Below, piece after piece: positions 6,790 to 13,583 of a DNA stretch of 14,942 bases. Made by a program: the position numbers and the translations under genes. This DNA is from an uncultured Bacteroidales bacterium. GTDB lineage: Bacteria > Bacteroidota > Bacteroidia > Bacteroidales > UBA932. The notes under the pieces were generated by a model. That model was not told the DNA's origin, did no database searches, and saw only the letters and a list, made by a program, of their open reading frames with translations. Position 1 is the first letter of the stretch, and every line of letters starts with the position of its first letter. The DNA lies in assembly GCA_902491795.1 (NCBI GenBank), contig CABUIX010000052.1, positions 1-14,942 of the forward strand, read 5' to 3'.

Positions 6790-8108
6790 TTTGCAGGATT
6801 GTAGTTCGCATACTTGTCGTACTTCTCCTGATATTCAGCGCCTGAAGTACGGAAACGGAAGCATGCGTTCTTGAGGTATTCAGCTATGGTTGCCTTGATC
6901 TCAGGATCGGTGCTCAGTTCAAAAGCCTTCTCGAACGGAGGGATGCAAGACTTGAGAGCGGTCTCGAATTCTCCCATGAGTGCGGTATACTTTGCGTCAT
7001 CCATCTCGACTGATGCCTCATTCTGGAGTTCAACGGCAAGGTCATAATAATAAACGCCTGTGCCGATATATCCGTAAGCATAATTAGGATCTATCTCTGA
7101 GCACTTGCTGTATGCGGCGAGAGCAGCGTCTCCGTCACCAAGCTCAACATGTATGTTGCCTTCGACATAATAGAGGGAAGCATTGTTGGGCTCGTTCTTC
7201 TTTGCCTCGTCAAGAAGCTCAAAGAGACGGTCAGTGTCCTCGTTGTTCGTCACGTAGTAGTTGATGAGACCTACAAGTATGCTCTGGCTCTGGGGGAAAA
7301 TGGCGAAGCCCTGCTCAAGATAATCCTTGCTCTTGGCCTTGTCCCCTGCCTTGTCGGCAAGATCGGCAAGCCTGGAGAAAACTTCGCCGCCATCTCCGTA
7401 ATATTTGTTTGCAAGGCATTTCTCATAGAAGACCTTGGCACGGTCATAGTCTCCTGCCGTCAATGCAGTGAATCCTGCATTGTAGATGGCATTCGTGTCA
7501 AGCTGTGAAAGAGGGGCGGTTCCTGAAGCCTCGGCAGCCATCTCGAACAATTTTGACGAACCGCTGAAGTTGCCCAGGGAATACTGGTTGTATGCCTCGT
7601 CGGAGAACTTCTTTGCCACGGCAGACAGACCGGCGTCGATGTCCTTGGTCTTCTGGCCCTTGACATCAGTCTTTGCAGCCTCAGCAAAGGCGTCAAGTGC
7701 CTTTTCAAGTGCATTCTCGCATATCGGGGCTGTCACCTCAATGATCTCAAGCTGTCCGTTCTCGTTGAAATACAGGTTCTTTGCCCCGCATACCAACTTT
7801 GTCATTGTACGTCCGTTGAGATTTACTGTCTCCTCTGAAGTAGGTTTTTCACTGGCCGCACCGAGGAGGTCAAATTCCTGACGGCTCATGCCGATCCAAA
7901 CATTTCCGACAGGAGCATCATAGGCATCAAGGAGAGCGTTGCCGTACTTGATCCATGTTGCGGGCTTTGTGTTCTGCTTGGGATTGACCGTTGCAGCTTC
8001 AGCCTTCTCGACTGCTGTCTTGGCGGCAGCAGGACTCTTTACCTGAGCCTGCGCATCGAATGCCTGCAGAGAGGCAGCGATTGCCAACACTAATAATAAC
8101 TTTTTCAT
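6786..8108 (-). CDS. Exported tetratricopeptide-repeat protein
   Basis: From the ATG at 8108 this encodes 440 residues beginning MKKLLLVLAIAASLQAFDAQA, a clear Sec signal peptide with cleavage near residue 21. An alanine- and lysine-rich linker follows. Residues about 50-130 form a domain I do not recognise (motifs WIKYGNALLDAY, WIGMSRQEFDLLG, LYFNENGQLEIIEV). From about 168 to 400 there are five to six TPR-like helical pairs, for example AGFTALTAGDYDRAKVFYEK (211-230) and YVEGNIHVELGDGDAALAAY (314-333). TPR arrays mediate protein-protein contacts; a periplasmic or outer-membrane-facing scaffold is likely. It lies 37 bases downstream of gyrA on the same strand and may be read through from it. 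A TACCTTTTG close to its start is one base off the promoter consensus, so a separate promoter is possible but weak. Confidence 0.85.
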   Translation of the reverse strand: MKKLLLVLAIAASLQAFDAQAQVKSPAAAKTAVEKAEAATVNPKQNTKPATWIKYGNALLDAYDAPVGNVWIGMSRQEFDLLGAASEKPTSEETVNLNGRTMTKLVCGAKNLYFNENGQLEIIEVTAPICENALEKALDAFAEAAKTDVKGQKTKDIDAGLSAVAKKFSDEAYNQYSLGNFSGSSKLFEMAAEASGTAPLSQLDTNAIYNAGFTALTAGDYDRAKVFYEKCLANKYYGDGGEVFSRLADLADKAGDKAKSKDYLEQGFAIFPQSQSILVGLINYYVTNNEDTDRLFELLDEAKKNEPNNASLYYVEGNIHVELGDGDAALAAYSKCSEIDPNYAYGYIGTGVYYYDLAVELQNEASVEMDDAKYTALMGEFETALKSCIPPFEKAFELSTDPEIKATIAEYLKNACFRFRTSGAEYQEKYDKYANYNPAN

Positions 8109-8145
8109 AAACAAAAGGTATTCAATAATTAATTGTTAAGTTATC

Positions 8146-10680
8146 CTACTGTTCTTCCTGCACTTCGGTCACGTCATCCACGGCGTTCTCCTTTGCAACC
8201 GATGACACGGCTGCGATTGAGTCACCCTCGCGGATATTGATGAGACGCACACCCTGCGTGGCGCGTCCGGCTACCCTGATTTCAGAAACCGGCATCCTTA
8301 TGGTAAGCCCGGATTTCGTTATGATCATGAGGTCATTGTCCTCCGTAACGCTCTTGACAGCAAGAAGCTTGCCTGTCTTTTCAGTTATGTCAATTGTCTT
8401 CACGCCCTTTGCTCCGCGGGATGTGATCCTGTAGTCATTCGGATCCGAACGCTTTCCGTATCCGTTCTCACTGACCACCAGCACTGTGCTGTCCGCTGAA
8501 TCCGGATCTGAAGGATTCAGGCTGATTGCCCCTACAACCTCATCGTCATCCTCTATTGAGATGCCCCTGACGCCGGAAGAGTTGCGTCCCATCGCGCGGA
8601 TTTCATCCTCGTTGAAGCGGCAGCAGCGTCCGTTGCGGGCGGCAATCATTATCTCGCTGTTCCCGTCAGTAAGCAGGGCATCGAGCAGTTCATCCCCTTC
8701 GCGCACGTTGATTGCAATGATACCCTTGTTGCGACTGCGCTTGTTGGCATACTCGGTGAGAGTTGTCTTCTTGACTGTTCCGCGTCTGGTGACGAGTGTG
8801 ACAAAATGGCTCTCGGTATATTCGGCATCCTCTATTGAGCGCACGTTGAGGTAAGTCCTGATACAGTCATCGGCCCCTATGCTCAACAGATTCTGGACAG
8901 CCCTTCCCTTGGAGGTGCGGGTGCCTTCAGGCAGTTCATAGACCTTAAGGCGGTAGCACATGCCCATATCGGTGAAGAACAGCATCGTCGAATGCATGTT
9001 GGCCACGTATATGTGCTCTATGAAGTCCTCGTCACGGGTGGCGCTGGCCTTCTTTCCGACCCCGCCCCTTGACTGGGTATGGAATTCTGCCAGAGGGGTA
9101 CGCTTGATATATCCGAGATGCGAAATGGTTATCACGACATCCTCGTCGGCATAGAAGTCCTCAGGATTGAACTCCTCCTCAGAATGCGTGATCTCCGTAC
9201 GGCGCGGATCTCCGAATTTCTCCTTGAGTTCCATGCACTCCTGCTTTATGATGGCCATCTGCTCCGCAGTGCTGGCAAGAATCTGCTCACAGCGCGCAAT
9301 GAACTTCTCGAGTTCGTCGTACTCGTTCTGCAGCTTTTCTTTCTCCAGTCCCGTGAGCTGTGCAAGCCTCATGGCGACGATCGCGGCGGACTGCTCCGCA
9401 TCGAAACCGTATTTCTCAATGAGCGCTGACTTGGCAGTGTCTGGAGTACGGGAAGCGCGGATGGTCGCTATGATCTCGTCTATGATGTCGATAGCCTTGA
9501 GCAGTCCCTCGAGGATATGAGCCCTGGCCTGGGCCTTCTTGAGCTCGAAACGCGTACGGCGGACAATGACCTCGTGACGGAAATCCACGAACACGGCGAT
9601 CATTTCCTTGAGGGTAAGTGTCCTGGGGCGACCGTCCACGAGCGCGACATTGTTTATCGAGAAACTGCTCTGCAGCGCCGTATACTTGAAAAGGGTATTC
9701 AGCACCACATTCGCGTTCGCATCCTTCTTGAGCAGGAACTCTATGCGTATCCCGTTGCGGTTGGAAAGGTCCCTGATGTCGGATATGCCTTCTATTTTCT
9801 TGTCACGCACCATCTCTCCGATACGGGACTGCATCTCCGACTTGTTGACCATATAGGGAATTTCGGTAACGACTATCGCTTCCCTGCCGTTGTCCAGTTC
9901 CTCAATCTCGGCCTTCGCGCGCAGCACGATCCTTCCTCTTCCGGTATTGTATGCGTCAATTATTCCCTGTCGTCCCACAATGATTCCTCCGGTAGGGAAA
10001 TCGGGGCCCTTTATATGCTCCATAAGGCCCTCTGTGCTGATGTCAGGATTGTCTATGAATGCACATATCGCGTCGCAGCATTCGCCGAGGTTGTGCGGTG
10101 CCATGTTGGTCGCCATTCCGACGGCAATTCCCGCTGATCCGTTGAGCAGAAGAAGCGGCACCTTGGTAGGAAGCACAGTAGGCTCCTCCAGAGTGTCGTC
10201 GAAATTGAGCATCATGTCAACGGTGTCCTTGTCAATGTCCGCAAGCACCTCTGCCGTTATCTTCTCGAACTTGGCTTCAGTATATCGCATCGCCGCAACG
10301 GGATCACCGTCCATTGAACCGAAATTGCCCTGACCGTATATAAGGGGATATCTCTGGTTCCAGTTCTGCGCCAGACGAGCCATCGCATCGTAGACGCTGG
10401 AATCTCCATGAGGATGGAACTTTCCAAGCACCTCACCCACGATACGCGCAGACTTCTTGGTCTGGCCTCCGTAACTGAGGTTGAGCCCGTCCATTCCGAA
10501 CAGCACCCTGCGCTGCACCGGCTTCAGACCATCACGCGCATCAGGAAGGGCACGCGACACAATAACCGACATCGAGTAGTCGATGTAGGCCGTGCGCATC
10601 TCCTGATCTATCTCCACTGGTTCGATTATTCCCATCCCTTCTTCCCGAATTTCTTCGGGATTCTTTACCTCACTATCCAT
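8146..10680 (-). CDS. gyrA: DNA gyrase subunit A
   Basis: The 844-residue breakage-reunion subunit of DNA gyrase. The catalytic tyrosine is Tyr133 in AAMRYTEAK. The quinolone-determining region reads HPHGDSSVYD (89-98), with Ser94 and Asp98 at the positions of E. coli Ser83 and Asp87, the sensitive-type residues. The GyrA box QSRGGVG (536-542) separates it from ParC and marks the DNA-wrapping beta-pinwheel, whose repeats fill about 510-820. The C-terminus is acidic (ending VTEVQEEQ). The first 15 residues are an acidic extension; Met16 is an alternative start, but the upstream ATG has a promoter box at a sensible distance. The TPR gene follows 37 bases downstream and the divergent Clp-N gene begins 80 bases upstream. 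gyrB is not in the window. Confidence 0.98.
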   Translation of the reverse strand: MDSEVKNPEEIREEGMGIIEPVEIDQEMRTAYIDYSMSVIVSRALPDARDGLKPVQRRVLFGMDGLNLSYGGQTKKSARIVGEVLGKFHPHGDSSVYDAMARLAQNWNQRYPLIYGQGNFGSMDGDPVAAMRYTEAKFEKITAEVLADIDKDTVDMMLNFDDTLEEPTVLPTKVPLLLLNGSAGIAVGMATNMAPHNLGECCDAICAFIDNPDISTEGLMEHIKGPDFPTGGIIVGRQGIIDAYNTGRGRIVLRAKAEIEELDNGREAIVVTEIPYMVNKSEMQSRIGEMVRDKKIEGISDIRDLSNRNGIRIEFLLKKDANANVVLNTLFKYTALQSSFSINNVALVDGRPRTLTLKEMIAVFVDFRHEVIVRRTRFELKKAQARAHILEGLLKAIDIIDEIIATIRASRTPDTAKSALIEKYGFDAEQSAAIVAMRLAQLTGLEKEKLQNEYDELEKFIARCEQILASTAEQMAIIKQECMELKEKFGDPRRTEITHSEEEFNPEDFYADEDVVITISHLGYIKRTPLAEFHTQSRGGVGKKASATRDEDFIEHIYVANMHSTMLFFTDMGMCYRLKVYELPEGTRTSKGRAVQNLLSIGADDCIRTYLNVRSIEDAEYTESHFVTLVTRRGTVKKTTLTEYANKRSRNKGIIAINVREGDELLDALLTDGNSEIMIAARNGRCCRFNEDEIRAMGRNSSGVRGISIEDDDEVVGAISLNPSDPDSADSTVLVVSENGYGKRSDPNDYRITSRGAKGVKTIDITEKTGKLLAVKSVTEDNDLMIITKSGLTIRMPVSEIRVAGRATQGVRLINIREGDSIAAVSSVAKENAVDDVTEVQEEQ

Positions 10681-10705
10681 AAAATCTCACATTAATCCTA
10701 TCTTG

Positions 10706-10713
10706 CAAATCTA
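10706..10713 (-). promoter_or_regulatory. Putative -7 box for gyrA
   Basis: The minus strand reads TAGATTTG, an exact TAnnTTTG match, 25 bases upstream of the gyrA ATG. I see no clear TTTG -33 box at 19-21 bases. Confidence 0.5.
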
Positions 10714-10736
10714 CTATAAAAATCCGAATAAATTGC

Positions 10737-10744
10737 TACTTTTG
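10737..10744 (+). promoter_or_regulatory. Putative -7 box for the Clp-N protein gene
   Basis: TACTTTTG is an exact TAnnTTTG match, 15 bases before the ATG at 10760. It is divergent from the gyrA box with 23 bases between them, so the two promoters share their upstream region. The -33 element is not obvious. Confidence 0.45.
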
Positions 10745-10759
10745 CTTTGATTTTGGACT

Positions 10760-11311
10760 ATGAGGATAAGGTTCTCGGACAAGATGCACGACGTCCTCGC
10801 GCTCGCTGCCGAGGAGGCGCTGCGCACCGGCTACAAGACGGCGGGTGTCGATCATCTTATGCTCGGACTGCTTCGCCACAGGGACAACAATGCCTGCAGG
10901 GCCCTGAAAAATTCCGGAATCGATCTGGACATGATGAAACACTGCATAGACGAGCAGATCTTCAGGGACACAGCCGCAGGCTACAACGAGCTGGAAACCG
11001 TGCACCCGACCAAAGCAGCGCAGGAGGTGCTGAAAATATCCGGTTACGAAGCGCTGAAATCAGGCAGCCACACAGTCAGGACAGCCCACTTCATGCTTGC
11101 AATAAGCAGGTCAGAAGGGAACGCCAGTTCAAATTACCTGAAAAGCCACAATGTCGTTTATGACACCTTGAGAAGCGACATGGAAAAAAAAGGCATGCTC
11201 CGCGACATTGCAGAGCATGCACCTTCAGCGATTACGGAAGAGATAGCAGGAGCACTGGGCGAGCAGCTCTCAAGACTTATTTCCTCATCCGGTTCCGAAC
11301 TGCCCAGCTAG
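10760..11311 (+). CDS. Stand-alone double Clp N-terminal domain protein
   Basis: This 183-residue cytoplasmic protein consists of two Clp-N repeats and a short tail. Repeat 1 (about residues 5-66) begins FSDKMHDVLALAAEEALRTG and contains GVDHLMLGLLRHRDN. Repeat 2 (about 81-142) contains VLKISGYEALKSG and TAHFMLAISRSEGN. This matches the first 150 residues of ClpC/ClpA-type unfoldases, but no AAA+ domain follows: the frame ends at 11311 and the next gene lies on the other strand. The tail (144-183) is serine-rich at its end. Known stand-alone Clp-N proteins include mycobacterial ClpC2, which captures ligands of the ClpC N-domain, and plant ClpT, which binds the ClpP ring. A regulatory or decoy role towards a Clp protease is my inference. 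The partner ATPase is not in this window, and truncation of a former clpC gene is a less likely alternative because the tail looks natural. Confidence 0.85.
   Translation: MRIRFSDKMHDVLALAAEEALRTGYKTAGVDHLMLGLLRHRDNNACRALKNSGIDLDMMKHCIDEQIFRDTAAGYNELETVHPTKAAQEVLKISGYEALKSGSHTVRTAHFMLAISRSEGNASSNYLKSHNVVYDTLRSDMEKKGMLRDIAEHAPSAITEEIAGALGEQLSRLISSSGSELPS
11193..11220. repeat. 8-bp inverted repeat inside the Clp-N gene, following an 8-A run
   Basis: GCATGCTC (11193-11200) and GAGCATGC (11213-11220) are perfect inverted arms with a 12-base loop. They begin one base after a run of eight A at 11184-11191. The reading frame passes through both intact and there is no T-tract, so this is not a terminator. 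Confidence 0.6.
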
Positions 11312-11315
11312 CACG

Positions 11316-12191
11316 TCAGTCGGAAAGCCTGTCAAGAGCCAGCCTCACAAGTTCGGCGACGCGTGGCTTGTAGTCCGTATTGGCGTCCTTGAGATAGCGG
11401 TGGGCTATAACGCAGCAAACCGTTCCGGCATTGTGCCCAAGCTTGGCAGACAGACCGGCAAGAGCCGATCCCTCCATCTCAAAATTGGTGATCTTGTAGC
11501 CACCGAACTCGAAACTCTCGAAATCCTCCAGCATGTTGGGCATGGCAAGTCCCTGACGGACAACCCTTCCCTGAGGTCCGTAGAATCCCGAAGCCGAAAT
11601 GGTCATACCCTTGACCGTGCAGTCTTCAAATTTCTTTATCAGCTTGTCGCTTGCCCTCACGAAATAAGGGTCTGGCAGATGCTTGTCCCAATGGACATGC
11701 TTCTTGAAAGCTTCCTCGAAATCGAGGAGCGCGATGCTGTCCCTGTTCTCATACCAGTTCAGCAGTCCGTCGCAGCCAACCGATATATGCGAAAAGATGA
11801 ACGATCCCAGAGGAATTTCAGGCTGGATCGCGCCGCAAGTCCCAATTCTCAGCACATTGAGTGTCCTGTGCTCGGGCTTGACTTCACGCGTCGAGAAATC
11901 AATGTTCGCAAGTGCGTCAAGCTCAGTCATGACAATGTCAATGTTGTCGGTTCCGATTCCTGTGGAAAGCACAGTAAACCTCTTGCCGCGGTATCCGCCT
12001 GTAATCCATACAAATTCACGTGAAGCGCCCTCGGCCTCGATGCCGTCGAGCAGAGGCCTGAACATTTCCACTCGCCCCGGATCTCCGACAAGTATCACGT
12101 TGTCGGCAAGCTGTTCCGGCCTGATGTGAATATGAAACACGGAGCCGTCTCCGTTGATGATAAGTTCTGATTCTGGTATTCTCATGGTCAT
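11316..12191 (-). CDS. Nucleoside phosphorylase, uridine-phosphorylase-like (NP-I family)
   Basis: The 291-residue protein has the ordered motifs of the PNP/UDP phosphorylase family: VGDPGR (35-40) for phosphate, STGIGTDNIDIVMTEL (76-91), RIGTCGAIQ (115-123), GFYGPQGR (202-209) and NFEMEGSAL (236-244), which binds the ribose. The enzyme would split a nucleoside with phosphate into base and ribose-1-phosphate in the cytoplasm. The late motif VIAHR lacks the catalytic Asp expected of purine enzymes of this fold and is closer to uridine phosphorylase, so a pyrimidine substrate is more likely, but this is an inference. The ATG at 12191 overlaps the TAA of the DUF4293 gene (TAATG), which points to translational coupling; a second ATG two codons later is possible. 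It ends four bases from the convergent Clp-N gene. Confidence 0.9.
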   Translation of the reverse strand: MTMRIPESELIINGDGSVFHIHIRPEQLADNVILVGDPGRVEMFRPLLDGIEAEGASREFVWITGGYRGKRFTVLSTGIGTDNIDIVMTELDALANIDFSTREVKPEHRTLNVLRIGTCGAIQPEIPLGSFIFSHISVGCDGLLNWYENRDSIALLDFEEAFKKHVHWDKHLPDPYFVRASDKLIKKFEDCTVKGMTISASGFYGPQGRVVRQGLAMPNMLEDFESFEFGGYKITNFEMEGSALAGLSAKLGHNAGTVCCVIAHRYLKDANTDYKPRVAELVRLALDRLSD

Positions 12192-12625
12192 TATGCTTTT
12201 TTGTTGTTGTGGTTTCCGGCATTGTTTCCCCTGCGTTTGGCCGCACGGAGCCTTGACGAACTGCGGACTATCAGCTCATCGGCGAATATGCTTCTCGCGG
12301 CAAGAAAGTCGAGTATCACCGCGGCTATCGGAAATACCGCCGTCAGGTGGAAGTTGTCCGTCTTCCCGAAAGTGAAGAAATCCACCGCAAGCCAAATCTG
12401 CAGGGCCATGGTAACTATTGCTGAAAGCACTGCGGTTCTCATCTGGAACACTCTGAACCTGTATGTGGTGAGAGCGATGATGTTGAGCAGCGTTATCACA
12501 ATAATGAGTACAAGATAAGGAAAATATTCCGTGAAAGAAATGCCTTCGGCCTTGTCACAGAAAAAGAGCAGTGCAATCAGCACCGTCGAAATGAAAAGAT
12601 AGAGTGTCTGGATTCTTTGCCACAT
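12191..12625 (-). CDS. DUF4293-family small membrane protein
   Basis: The 144-residue protein has four hydrophobic segments (about 8-24, 34-53, 64-82, 94-111) and a short basic cytoplasmic tail. The opening MWQRIQTLYLFIS and the closing ADELIVRSSSRLRAAKRRG are hallmarks of DUF4293, a family known mainly from Bacteroidota with no established function. It starts 3 bases after the LytTR gene stops and its stop codon overlaps the start of the nucleoside phosphorylase gene. It is therefore the middle gene of a tight three-gene operon. Regulation presumably follows the promoter upstream of the LytTR gene. Confidence 0.9.
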   Translation of the reverse strand: MWQRIQTLYLFISTVLIALLFFCDKAEGISFTEYFPYLVLIIVITLLNIIALTTYRFRVFQMRTAVLSAIVTMALQIWLAVDFFTFGKTDNFHLTAVFPIAAVILDFLAARSIFADELIVRSSSRLRAAKRRGNNAGNHNNKKA

Positions 12626-12628
12626 GGT

Positions 12629-13516
12629 TCATGAACTTTTTGAATTGAAACGGGCGAGCACATTCTGCTCGTATGTTCTTGATATTGGGATTGTCACGGC
12701 ACCGTCAATGTCGAGACTGATCTTGTATCCTTCCTTTTCGGCCTTGAGTATCTTGACCTTGGTGATATTGACAATGTATTTGCGGTGGCAACGGACAAGG
12801 TCGCTGCCCGCAAAGCTGTCCTCGACGGTCTTCAGACGGCAGCGCAGCATATACTGCCTGATTTGCCCGGAGCTGTCCGAATACCAGACTTTGATATAAT
12901 TGTCATCGGATTCAATGAAATGCAGATTGTCGGAGCTGATCGAGAACTTGAGCGCCCCGCTGTTGTCGAACAAAGTGATTTTCTTTTCCCTGTAGGACCT
13001 TGCCGGAAGATCGCTTACAACCTCCCCGTAATCGGTCAGGCGCATAGTGTTGCCCTTGTCGGAAAGACTGAGGTAAAGGCAAGACACAAGATACGGCACG
13101 CCCATGCACCAGAAAGAGAACACCAGAGCCTCAAAAAACACTTTGATGAAGCCGCGTCCGCCGATGTCGATGAGCCCGACCTGCACTCCTTTCGCAGTAA
13201 AGAAAGTATACAGAAGGCTCACAAGCACCATCTCGCCCAAACTCCAGAGAATATAGCCGAGAACACTCACCCCCTTCATGTAACCCCGTCGGAACAACAG
13301 CATGCGGCTTACGGTGACTATTATGACGCAGGCCAGATAGAAGCACACGAGAAGGACAATCGAGCTTCCGCTTATTATTTCAAGCCACGGGTTGCTCGAG
13401 AAGGGAAGGTTGAGCATAAGGAACACGAAAGCGAACAGGGCCGTGAATACAAGCGTCCATGTCAGTTCCTTTCTGCCGAGCAGATATCGCGGCACCTTGT
13501 CAAGCAAAGAAATCAT
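12629..13516 (-). CDS. Membrane-anchored LytTR-family transcriptional regulator
   Basis: The 295-residue protein has four predicted membrane helices (about 18-36, 48-70, 86-107, 125-150), a linker, and a C-terminal LytTR DNA-binding domain (about 178-291). The domain shows the typical FIESDDNYIKVWY (200-212), LVRCHRKYIVNITKVK (240-255) and IPISRTYEQNV (276-286). There is no receiver or histidine-kinase domain. It therefore resembles the one-component membrane regulators (LytTR with an N-terminal multi-helix membrane domain) in which signal sensing and DNA binding are joined. It is the first gene of the LytTR-DUF4293-phosphorylase operon; its targets and signal cannot be read from the sequence, though autoregulation is plausible. 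The ATG at 13516 gives the first hydrophobic helix a normal N-terminus. Confidence 0.9.
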   Translation of the reverse strand: MISLLDKVPRYLLGRKELTWTLVFTALFAFVFLMLNLPFSSNPWLEIISGSSIVLLVCFYLACVIIVTVSRMLLFRRGYMKGVSVLGYILWSLGEMVLVSLLYTFFTAKGVQVGLIDIGGRGFIKVFFEALVFSFWCMGVPYLVSCLYLSLSDKGNTMRLTDYGEVVSDLPARSYREKKITLFDNSGALKFSISSDNLHFIESDDNYIKVWYSDSSGQIRQYMLRCRLKTVEDSFAGSDLVRCHRKYIVNITKVKILKAEKEGYKISLDIDGAVTIPISRTYEQNVLARFNSKSS

Positions 13517-13535
13517 CCCGAAATGCTCCTCATCG

Positions 13536-13543
13536 CAAATATA
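13536..13543 (-). promoter_or_regulatory. Putative -7 box for the LytTR operon
   Basis: The minus strand reads TATATTTG, an exact TAnnTTTG match, 19 bases upstream of the LytTR ATG. The nearest TTG upstream is 26 bases away, longer than the usual 19-21, so the -33 box is uncertain. Confidence 0.5.
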
Positions 13544-13555
13544 TTAATTTTTTAG

Positions 13556-13563
13556 TACCTTTG
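13556..13563 (+). promoter_or_regulatory. Putative -7 box for fabF
   Basis: TACCTTTG is an exact TAnnTTTG match, 20 bases before the fabF ATG at 13584. It is divergent from the LytTR box with only 12 bases between the two boxes, so the two promoters must overlap. No clear -33 box is seen. Confidence 0.5.
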
Positions 13564-13583
13564 CCTTTCCAACACTTGTACTT

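Noticed and set aside
8109..8145. Promoter for the TPR gene (TACCTTTTG on the minus strand)
   Set aside because: It has one base too many for TAnnTTTG and no -33 partner; read-through from gyrA explains expression equally well.
9517..10137. 206-codon open frame on the plus strand opposite gyrA
   Set aside because: It lies wholly antisense to the certain gyrA gene and its product is of mixed, low-complexity composition with no recognisable motif. It is a by-product of gyrA codon use.
11400..12023. 207-codon plus-strand frame opposite the nucleoside phosphorylase
   Set aside because: The opposite strand encodes an intact enzyme with all family motifs, so this is an antisense shadow.
12785..13555. 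256-codon open frame on the plus strand opposite the LytTR gene
   Set aside because: The minus-strand frame has clear membrane helices and LytTR motifs, while the plus-strand product has no family features and no promoter box.
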